Source: UBA3076 sp964646435
Lineage (GTDB): Bacteria; Desulfobacterota; Dissulfuribacteria; Dissulfuribacterales; UBA3076
Direction: 5' to 3'
Assembly: GCA_964646435.1 (NCBI GenBank)
Contig: CAZYEJ010000057.1
Span: 1 to 10,517, forward strand
Length of the DNA: 10,517 nt
In this document: positions 1-5,978 of the stretch, piece after piece
Layout of the letters: every line of letters starts with the position of its first letter
How positions within the stretch are numbered: the first letter of the stretch is position 1
Translations under genes and position numbers: made by a program
Notes under the pieces: generated by a model
Databases searched by the model: none
The model's input: only the letters and a program-made list of their open reading frames with translations
Told to the model about the DNA's origin: nothing

Positions 1-2
1 GC

Positions 3-410
3 TTTTGCCTCCAGCCTCCTTCAGGCGTACATTGCTGTAGCACCCTTGCCTTTGGGCATCCGGTCATCTTTCACGGCGGAGTAGCCACAACCTTTCTGGC
101 CTTTAGCCTCCTTGTTTTTACTGAAAAATGGGAAAGGATTTCAGTAGAGAATGGTACTAAGACCAGCTACATAGAGATCTTAAAAAATCATTCCTTCTTC
201 TTTATCCTGGTGACCATGATCCTGTTTGCTGATGCCTAGGCCACCGTGCTTAATTATTTTTCTCTTTATGCAAAGAGTATCGGAATCAGCAAGGGCCTAT
301 TTCCAGGGCTTGCTGTGGGGTTGGCCATAGCCATAAGAATTTTTGGCGGTACAGGACTGGGATTTATCTTCCCGGCATTAAATGCTATAGGGGCAGAACA
401 GGGCTCTCTC
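3..410 (+). pseudogene. Decayed MFS transporter, C-terminal half
   Basis: One frame from base 3 reads as transporter sequence: a short loop, the cytoplasmic stretch EKWERISVENGTKTSYIEIL, a hydrophobic helix SFFFILVTMILFADA, then LNYFSLYAKSIGISKG, a further helix, and FIFPALNAIGA. These resemble TM7, TM8 and TM10 of major facilitator superfamily permeases. A TAG stop at 237-239 interrupts the frame inside the TM7-8 segment. The text then jumps from RIFGG (end of TM8) directly to TGLGFIFPALN (TM10-like), so about one helix appears to be missing. After about base 395 the frame stays open to 644 but no longer resembles a transporter. The N-terminal half lies outside the window. Substrate is unknown. 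One nonsense codon plus an internal deletion plus loss of the C-terminal end makes a pseudogene the best reading. Confidence 0.7.
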
Positions 411-596
411 GATCAAAAGGCCGGTGCCATTGATGATATCTTTATTAGTAACTACTTGATATCAAAGATGTTTCAGGCCTCTTTGCCTGCCCGGTCTGAT
501 CTTGGTACAGATCTTGAGATTCAGGATTACATAGGAATGAAACGATGTGATGAGAGGACCATTGATCTCGTCAAATGCAAAAGGAGGGAATTTGCC

Positions 597-644
597 ATGA
601 TGGGACTGGATGAAGTTCGAAAAAATAAGGAATCATCAGCGTGA
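597..644 (+). other. Possible 15-codon leader or frameshifted N-terminus of the next gene
   Basis: A strong Shine-Dalgarno AGGAGGG (582-588) precedes ATG ATG at 597. The frame encodes MMGLDEVRKNKESSA and stops at TGA 642-644. That stop overlaps the GTG start (641-643) of the next gene in a GTGA arrangement. Two readings are possible. It may be a short leader translationally coupled to the downstream gene. Alternatively it is the true N-terminus of that protein, split by a one-base deletion between about 629 and 644; restoring one base gives a continuous reading into IDWNMTPEEA. The best ribosome site of the region serves this start, which favours the second reading. Confidence 0.45.
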
Positions 645-955
645 TAGACTGGAACATGACACCTGAAGAGGCAGTTACCCTGTATCTGGAATGGGAAAAT
701 AGCTGGACTCACGGAAAAAGCCTGATAAAATTAAAAGACGACGTATCCCATTATTTTGTAGTGAACACATGGGAGGACCCTCCAAAGATTTTTTTCATCC
801 GGCGAAACTCAGAAGAGGCTGTTGAACTGGCTACAATCAATATGCCGGATAAGTTGAAGAATCACTTTCTGGAATCGGCTGATGGCATCAAGGGTGTCTG
901 GACCATAAATGACGAAATCAAGGCATGGTTGGGAAAAAAGCTATACGTCCATTGA
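641..955 (+). CDS. Small DVU0772-like protein of unknown function
   Basis: This is a 104-residue soluble protein with no signal peptide or membrane segment. The GTG start at 641 has a modest AAGGAA site at 627-632; an alternative ATG lies at 656 in the same frame. The core reads MTPEEAVTLYLEW, then DDVSHYFVVNTWEDPP, then RRNSEEAVELA. From memory this pattern resembles the small proteins annotated as DVU0772 family in Desulfovibrio and other sulfate reducers; I could not align it. Function is unknown and I see no catalytic motif. The protein may be missing about 15 N-terminal residues encoded from 597 in another frame. It lies 27 bases upstream of the ferritin-like gene on the same strand, so a shared transcript is likely. 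Confidence 0.75.
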   Translation: MIDWNMTPEEAVTLYLEWENSWTHGKSLIKLKDDVSHYFVVNTWEDPPKIFFIRRNSEEAVELATINMPDKLKNHFLESADGIKGVWTINDEIKAWLGKKLYVH

Positions 956-982
956 GAGAAGGAGAAAAAAGAGAAATTACCC

Positions 983-1837
983 ATGGAGAAACAGGCATTA
1001 ATTGACAGGTTGAACAGGGATCTTGCCGATGAGCATGCGGCCATCATACGCTATCTAGTTCACGGCTATATGGAAGGAGAAGATACACCTCTGGGTGCGA
1101 GCCTGGTTTCCATCTCCAGGGAGGAGATGTGGCATTTCCACTGGTTGGGGATGATAATAGGCAAATTGGGAGGCGAGCCCAATTTCACACCGGCTCCCTA
1201 TCCCTATGATCCAACCAGCCGGGCAACCATACTTAGGTCTTACATTGAGTATGAGGAAAAATTGATCCCCCATTATGGCGGAGAAGCGGAAAAGGTGGAT
1301 GACCCCCATATCAGGCGGGTATTTGAGAGAGAGGCATGGGAATCGGCCATCCACGCAAGAAAATTTCAAAGGAAACTGGACAAGTTGAGCCCTGAAGAGG
1401 CAGCGAGCCTCCCTGGGGGAGAGAGTGAGTTGCCCGAAGAGCTGCTGGATAAGTTACAGGCAGAGGTCACAAGCAAGTATACGGAGATGCTGCAACATCT
1501 CCGCACTTCCTGGGTCTTCCAAAATGATGAAATCATGGGCTGGAAGATCATGGATCAGGCCATGGAAAAGATGAAACACCTTGCGCACTTTGCTGAAGAT
1601 ATTGCAGAAGATGGTATTGCCCCAAAATTAAAACCTGGCGAGATAGACAGGAGTAATGCCATCGGGCTGGCCCTGAAGAGGGCATTGGAGGACGTCAGTA
1701 CAGCCCGTGAGCGCCACCTGAAACTGAGGGAAGACAGCGAAGTCAGGAAGCATTCAGGCCTTGTCATCAACCTGGACCTCACGGTCCAACAAGAAGAATA
1801 TCAAGGAGCAGAACTCAAGGACTGGTTGCAAAAATAA
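983..1837 (+). CDS. Two-domain ferritin-like (rubrerythrin/bacterioferritin-type) protein
   Basis: This 284-residue protein probably binds a di-iron centre and acts in iron handling or peroxide/oxygen reduction in the cytoplasm. Residues 1-135 look like a four-helix ferritin-like domain: E17 in helix A, the EExxH motif E47-E48-H51 in helix B, E91/E92 in helix C and E120/H124 in helix D. Residues 150-265 look like a second helical unit with E168 and EKMKH (195-199). There the usual second glutamate of EExxH is lysine, so that site may be degenerate. The tail (266-284) is short and acidic. No rubredoxin-type CxxC pair is present, so it is not a classical rubrerythrin. The ATG at 983 has only a weak AAGAGAAA site (969-976); a better AAGGAG lies too far upstream. 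The peroxiredoxin follows 29 bases later, consistent with an oxidative-defence operon. Confidence 0.75.
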   Translation: MEKQALIDRLNRDLADEHAAIIRYLVHGYMEGEDTPLGASLVSISREEMWHFHWLGMIIGKLGGEPNFTPAPYPYDPTSRATILRSYIEYEEKLIPHYGGEAEKVDDPHIRRVFEREAWESAIHARKFQRKLDKLSPEEAASLPGGESELPEELLDKLQAEVTSKYTEMLQHLRTSWVFQNDEIMGWKIMDQAMEKMKHLAHFAEDIAEDGIAPKLKPGEIDRSNAIGLALKRALEDVSTARERHLKLREDSEVRKHSGLVINLDLTVQQEEYQGAELKDWLQK

Positions 1838-1866
1838 AAAACTACCAGACAGGCGGAGGTGATTTC

Positions 1867-2586
1867 ATGAAAGAGATGGAGATTGGTTGCGGCAAACCAA
1901 CCGGTGCAGTGGTTGGCGAGCCTGCAAAGGATGAGGTTATTGAACAAGAGGAAGAAAAGGCAAAGGAGGTAGTCATGGCAGTAGCAAAGATAGGAAAAAA
2001 AGCCCCTGATTTTCAGGCCCCGGCATTTCATAAAGGCAAATTTAAGCAGGTGAAGCTCTCAGATTATATGGGGAAATGGGTCGTGCTATGCTTTTATCCT
2101 GGAGATTTCACTTTTGTTTGACCGACTGAATTGGCGGCAGTTGCCACCAAATATAATGAATTGCAGAAGTTGGACGTGGAGGTCCTGGCAGTCAGCGTGG
2201 ACAGTCAGTTTGTCCATAAGGTCTGGCAAGAGGAAGAACTTTCCAGAATGGTCGATGGGGGTATCCCCTTTCCTATGGTGTCTGACGGCGCGGGCAAGAT
2301 AGGTTCGATCTACGGTGTCTATGACGAGGGCAGTGGCGTTGACGTCCGCGGTCGGTTTATAATTGACCCGGACGGTGTCATTCAGGCCATTGAGATACTG
2401 ATCCCGCCAGTGGGCCGCAATGTGAGCGAGTTGCTTCGACAGATACAGGCATTTCAACTGGTCAGAAAGACAAAGGGTACAGAGGCCACCCCATCGGGTT
2501 GGCAGCCCGGGAGGCTCACTCTCAAACCAGGCCCTGATCTGGTGGGTAAGGTCTGGGAGGTGTGGAAAACCGATCTGGCCTTTTAG
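1867..2586 (+). CDS. Selenocysteine-containing AhpC/Prx1-type peroxiredoxin (TGA 2119-2121 = Sec)
   Basis: This peroxiredoxin reduces H2O2 and organic peroxides. Reading through TGA 2119-2121 gives a continuous 239-residue protein. The motif is PGDFTFV-U-PTEL, matching the family PxxxTxxC signature (P78, T82, U85), with selenocysteine exactly at the peroxidatic position. Downstream family landmarks are intact: VLAVSVDS, PFPMVSD, RGRFIIDPDG (R161 onward), PVGRNVSELLR and the tail SGWQPGRLTLKPG. The usual resolving cysteine in the C-terminal EVCP motif is replaced: this protein reads EATP (Thr208), and no cysteine follows Sec85. Residues 1-36 are an extension with GCGKPTG (Cys8) and an E/K-rich linker. 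The ATG at 1867 has GGAGGTGA at 1855-1862; an internal ATG at 1975 has AGGAGGT at 1964-1970 and would give a 203-residue form with Sec49. The gene lies just after the ferritin-like gene. Insertion would need SelA/SelB/SelC/SelD encoded elsewhere. Confidence 0.9.
1964..1977 (+). promoter_or_regulatory. Internal ribosome binding site and alternative start of the peroxiredoxin
   Basis: AGGAGGT at 1964-1970 stands four bases before an in-frame ATG at 1975. This is as strong as the site serving the upstream ATG at 1867. The internal start places selenocysteine at residue 49, close to the usual peroxidatic position in AhpC proteins, so either a short form or two isoforms could be made. Confidence 0.45.
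2131..2150 (+). promoter_or_regulatory. Candidate bacterial SECIS hairpin
   Basis: Directly downstream of the TGA, TTGG (2131-2134) pairs with CCAA (2147-2150), a C/A mismatch follows, and GGC (2136-2138) pairs with GCC (2143-2145) around an AGTT loop (2139-2142). The apical loop begins 17 bases after the TGA and contains GU, in line with the bacterial SECIS rules (short stem-loop within the coding region, apical GU, roughly 16-37 bases from UGA). A competing fold pairs TGGCG (2132-2136) with TGCCA (2142-2146) around GCAGT. The hairpin would recruit SelB with Sec-tRNA in the mRNA. Confidence 0.7.
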
Positions 2587-2594
2587 CTGTATAG

Positions 2595-2774
2595 AGATGG
2601 GATCAGGTTGAATACTTCAAACTGGCCCTTCCCCACGCCCTGAAACTTGAGAAGGTCTCCGGTGTCAAGGCCGGATGCATTGCCTGCCACGGTCCCCTTG
2701 CCTTTTTGAGCGGGGATATTCCACCAAAGTTCTGGTGGAAAAGGCTTGAGAATAGAACGACTTGGGGATATTAA
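2595..2774 (+). pseudogene. Remnant of a multihaem cytochrome c gene
   Basis: The intergenic frame ending at TAA 2772-2774 encodes about 59 residues that include AGCIACHGPLAFLSGDIPPK, with a CxxCH haem c attachment motif at 2676-2690. The surrounding text (VEYFKLALPHALKL before, FWWKRLENRTTWGY after) looks like a piece of a secreted multihaem cytochrome. There is no start codon with a ribosome site, a TAG lies at 2592-2594, no signal peptide is present, and only one haem motif remains. I read it as a gene fragment left by deletion. The exact cytochrome subfamily cannot be named. Confidence 0.55.
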
Positions 2775-2786
2775 TGCTTAGTCCAC

Positions 2787-2811
2787 CTCGCCTGAGCGAG
2801 CACAGGCTCGC
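2787..2811. repeat. GC-rich alternating hairpin upstream of mazG
   Basis: CTCGC (2787-2791) pairs with GCGAG (2796-2800) around CTGA. The same right arm, extended to GCGAGC (2796-2801), can instead pair with GCTCGC (2806-2811) around ACAG. The two stems are mutually exclusive. It resembles dispersed REP-like sequence, or could be a terminator-like block between the cytochrome remnant and mazG; there is no T-tract. Confidence 0.45.
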
Positions 2812-2861
2812 GATGGCAGGCAGGCCTGAACCTGTGAACCTGTTGATTGTCGGAGTATTCC

Positions 2862-3665
2862 ATGGCGAACAAGATAAATCCTTCGAACACAGAAAAGACG
2901 TTTTCAGAACTTAGGTCGATTGTGGCTCGCCTCAGGGCACCTGATGGGTGTCCATGGGACAGGGAACAGACCCCTTCTTCTGTGAAAAAATATATCCTGG
3001 AGGAGGCCTATGAGCTGTCAGAGGCTATTGACGAGAAAGACCCGAAGCCAGTAGCAGAGGAATTGGGCGACCTCTTTTTCATGATGCTTCTGCTCTCGAA
3101 CATGTACGAAAAGGCTGATATGTCTTTTCTTGATCAGGCCTTTGCAAGCATAGGCCAAAAGATGATCAGACGCCATCCCCACATATTCGGGGATGTGAAG
3201 GTCAACAGCATAGAAGAAGTCGCAGCCAACTGGCAGGCAATAAAGGCCAAAGAGGACGAAAAAAAGGGAGAAAAACACAGTGTCCTGGGACACCTGCCCA
3301 AATCATTGCCCGCGCTTCAAAGGGCCTTTCGAGTCGGAGAAAGGGCCTCCAGGGTGAGCTTTGACTGGATCAAGGCAGAGGATGTCTGGGAAAAAATAGA
3401 AGAAGAAGAACAGGAACTCAGAGAGGCTGTTAAGACCAAATCCAAAGAAAATATTGAGCATGAAATAGGAGATCTCCTGTTCACCGTGGTCAACATGGCC
3501 CGTTTGCTGGAAATCAACCCGGAAGATGCACTTCAAAAAACCAATAGCAGGTTTGTAACACGTTTTCATATCATGGAGGACATCATCAGATCACGGGGAA
3601 ATGAACTCGCCAAATGCTCTATTGAAGAAATGGATAGGGCTTGGTCTGAGGCAAAAAAGCTGTAA
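2862..3665 (+). CDS. mazG: Nucleoside triphosphate pyrophosphohydrolase MazG
   Basis: This 267-residue cytoplasmic enzyme hydrolyses (d)NTPs to NMP and pyrophosphate, a house-cleaning role. Both MazG repeats are present. The N-terminal one has the CPWDREQT signature (30-37) and the metal-binding set E47/E48/E51 with E67/D70 (EELGD). The second half repeats the pattern with EEEEQELREA followed by EHEIGDLLF. Length fits full two-domain MazG of E. coli type. I chose the ATG at 2862, which has CGGAG six bases upstream; an in-frame TTG at 2847 would add five residues without a better ribosome site. It stands alone, with a palindromic element right after its stop. Confidence 0.93.
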   Translation: MANKINPSNTEKTFSELRSIVARLRAPDGCPWDREQTPSSVKKYILEEAYELSEAIDEKDPKPVAEELGDLFFMMLLLSNMYEKADMSFLDQAFASIGQKMIRRHPHIFGDVKVNSIEEVAANWQAIKAKEDEKKGEKHSVLGHLPKSLPALQRAFRVGERASRVSFDWIKAEDVWEKIEEEEQELREAVKTKSKENIEHEIGDLLFTVVNMARLLEINPEDALQKTNSRFVTRFHIMEDIIRSRGNELAKCSIEEMDRAWSEAKKL

Positions 3666-3677
3666 CTGATTCCGCTG

Positions 3678-3782
3678 AAAAAACCCAATCTGCGGCGTTG
3701 CTTCAATTTTCCAGCCCATGCGACGTACAATAAGTACGTCTCATGCCTGAAAAATTTCGCGCCTTGCATCTCGGGCTTTTTG
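3678..3782. repeat. Palindromic repeat element of about 105 bp (REP/MITE-like)
   Basis: The centre is a perfect 7-bp inverted repeat, GACGTAC (3722-3728) and GTACGTC (3734-3740), around AATAA. The arms continue as a long imperfect palindrome: AAAAAACCC at the left end (3678-3686) mirrors GGGCTTTTT at the right end (3773-3781), with ATTTT/AAAAT blocks and CATG matching in between. It starts 13 bases after the mazG stop. The pattern looks like the dispersed palindromic repeats common in Desulfobacterales genomes (recalled, not checked). It could also work as a transcript-end hairpin for mazG. Confidence 0.65.
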
Positions 3783-3851
3783 AGCGAAATCATGCTTCGG
3801 ACTTTTTGCGGTGTAATCATAACTTAAATTGAGCGGTTAGCTATTAGTTAA

Positions 3852-5978
3852 ATGATTACAGGATACAAAGGCTCTTCCAGCAAGAAAAAGTTCTGGGTCT
3901 GCCTCATCGCCTTGGGGACTTCTTCCGTATCAGTTCAGCTTATAATAATCCGGGAGGTCATGTCCACCTTTGGAGGCAATGAGTTGGTCATAGGCCTCGT
4001 GCTTGGGGTATGGCTCCTGTTTACAGGTCTTGGCAGTGCACTTGGCGTGCCCGTAGCCAAAAGGGCAAGGCCGGAAAGGGCGCTTTTTGCAGGTCATATC
4101 CTGGTTGGAGTGTTACCTTTTTTCCAGATTGCGGCTGTACGAGCCCTCCCGCTCCTCTGGGTACGGGGCGAAATGCTTGGCCTTACTTCGGCCATTTTCT
4201 CAAGTACCTTGATTCTTATCCCTTACTGTCTCGTCGCAGGCGGGATGTTACCCATAGCAGGGGCACTGCTCAAGGGTAAGGATACTACTAGCAGGGTCTA
4301 TATTGCCGACACCCTGGGAGATATTACCGGTGGGCTCCTGTTCAGCCTTGTCCTTGTTTACACCCTTTCCCACTGGGATAGCCTGGTAGTCCTTGGGTTG
4401 CTGAACCTGCTTGCCGGTGCCATAATGACCTCATACGCAGGCCTTCCAGTACTGGTATTTCTGGGGCTCGGCATGGTAGCAGCCAGGCCGCTTGATCTGT
4501 CCACGCTTTCGTTCCGCTTCCCCGGTCAAGAATTGATCGTGCATAAGAATACACCCTTTGCGCAGCTTACGATCTCAAAGACCGGCGAGCAGCTCAATGT
4601 CTTGCAGGACGCAATCCCTCTGTATTCAACCGGCGACCTTGATATAGAATCTGTGGCCCATCTTCCGCTCTGTCAGCTTGAACAAGGGGCCAATGTCCTT
4701 TTGATCGCAGGGGGGATCTTTGGAACCATTGAGGAGATTGCCAAACACAAACCGAAGCACATAGATTATGTCGAGCTCGATCCTGCTATTCTTGACCTGG
4801 ATAAGCTGATTGACAAGGATCTTTCCTATCCCTTTGTCCAGGTACATGTTGGTGATGGACGCCTCTTTGTAAAGCAGGCAGAAACAAAATACGATGCTAT
4901 TATTATAGACCTTCCGGACCCGGAGAATGCGCAGCTCAACCGTTTCTACAGCCAGGAATTCTTTCGTGAGGCAAAATCGATTCTCACAGATCACGGGGTA
5001 CTTGCGTTCACCCTTGTGGGTGCTGAAAATTATCTTGAAGAAAAGGGCCTGGCTGTGAATCGTTCAGTCTATGCTGCCCTGAAAACTACATTCAAGAATA
5101 TTCTGGTCTTTCCCGGAATCACCCATTATTACCTGGCTTCTGATGCACCTTTGACGATCGACATTGCAGGGATGCTGGCCAGGCGCAAGATCGTGACAAA
5201 ACGTCTCGTAGATTATGAACTGCCTAGCATGACGGATCCATTCCGTTTGGACATTCTCAAGCATCTTCTTACTGAAAAAAAAGTCTCACCGAACAGGGAC
5301 CTCTCTCCTTCTGCCTTCGGGCACCTTCTGGACATGTGGATGAAGAAGTCCGAAAGCCCAAAGACGCTTCAATACATCATGTTTGTGTCGATCCTGGCAT
5401 TTGCGGTACTTGTATGTCGCAGAGATCTGCTCCGTTTCACTATTATGACCTCCGGATATGCAGGCATGGCATTTGAATTGTCCCTTCTCCTCCTGTTTCA
5501 GGTCATATACGGCTATGTGTACCTGCGAATCTGTATCTTTATAACCCTTTTTATGATAGGGTCCGCCCTGGGTGCCTTTGTATCCGGAAGATTAAAAAAG
5601 GACACTCATTGGCAAGTGCTTGCTACTGACTCGGCCCTTATTGCACTGGCTGCACTGGCCTGTGTGGCGACCCTTGCCGGGGTTGGTGTAAAAAGCCAGA
5701 TTTCTTTATTTGCAATGCAGTATATGGTGATTCCATCTCTGATCTTTCTTGTGGCCTCTGCAGCCGGGTGTCAATTTTCCGCTGTATCTCGCATGGCCCA
5801 GGGCACCGGTGCGGAGATTACAGGACGCCTTTATATGGCGGACCTTGCGGGTGCAGCCTGTGGTACAATATTGACAGGACTGCTATTTCTCCCCAAAATA
5901 GGAATCATAGGTGTTATGGCCTCAGTGCTGATAATCAAAGGGCTTAGTCTTGGGCTAAATGTATGGCAGAGGAAATGA
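3852..5978 (+). CDS. Membrane protein with embedded spermidine-synthase-like domain
   Basis: This 708-residue protein has three parts. Residues about 13-225 form six or more membrane helices. Residues about 230-500 form a spermidine/spermine synthase-type Rossmann domain with the nucleotide loop AGGIFG (286-291), the acidic strand end VELD (E308, D310), GDGR (D335) and DLPDPENAQLNRFYS (D353, D356), which corresponds to the D-x-x-DP catalytic region. Residues about 508-708 form a second block of membrane helices. Proteins of this architecture are usually annotated as polyamine aminopropyltransferase or spermidine-synthase-like membrane proteins; the true substrate is not established. The ATG at 3852 lacks a clear Shine-Dalgarno. 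Its stop overlaps the following radical SAM gene, indicating translational coupling and a shared role. Confidence 0.85.
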   Translation: MITGYKGSSSKKKFWVCLIALGTSSVSVQLIIIREVMSTFGGNELVIGLVLGVWLLFTGLGSALGVPVAKRARPERALFAGHILVGVLPFFQIAAVRALPLLWVRGEMLGLTSAIFSSTLILIPYCLVAGGMLPIAGALLKGKDTTSRVYIADTLGDITGGLLFSLVLVYTLSHWDSLVVLGLLNLLAGAIMTSYAGLPVLVFLGLGMVAARPLDLSTLSFRFPGQELIVHKNTPFAQLTISKTGEQLNVLQDAIPLYSTGDLDIESVAHLPLCQLEQGANVLLIAGGIFGTIEEIAKHKPKHIDYVELDPAILDLDKLIDKDLSYPFVQVHVGDGRLFVKQAETKYDAIIIDLPDPENAQLNRFYSQEFFREAKSILTDHGVLAFTLVGAENYLEEKGLAVNRSVYAALKTTFKNILVFPGITHYYLASDAPLTIDIAGMLARRKIVTKRLVDYELPSMTDPFRLDILKHLLTEKKVSPNRDLSPSAFGHLLDMWMKKSESPKTLQYIMFVSILAFAVLVCRRDLLRFTIMTSGYAGMAFELSLLLLFQVIYGYVYLRICIFITLFMIGSALGAFVSGRLKKDTHWQVLATDSALIALAALACVATLAGVGVKSQISLFAMQYMVIPSLIFLVASAAGCQFSAVSRMAQGTGAEITGRLYMADLAGAACGTILTGLLFLPKIGIIGVMASVLIIKGLSLGLNVWQRK

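Noticed and set aside
237..239. TAG as a pyrrolysine codon
   Set aside because: The same transporter also lacks a helix and its C-terminal end, so ordinary gene decay explains the stop better. Kept only as a low-interest check.
626..628. Frame restored by adding a base to the run of six A residues at 620-625
   Set aside because: An added A there makes an immediate TAA stop, so a lost base, if any, must lie further downstream at about 629-644.
2119..2121. TGA as a true stop, with a truncated peroxiredoxin and a second ORF starting near 2131
   Set aside because: The frame is identical on both sides, the homology is continuous, the TGA lies at the catalytic position, and a SECIS-like hairpin follows. 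The second ORF would lack the active site and has no ribosome site.
4342..4554. Minus-strand ORFs within the spermidine-synthase-like, radical SAM and aroB genes
   Set aside because: All are shadows of well-supported plus-strand genes with strong domain motifs, and none has a recognisable product.
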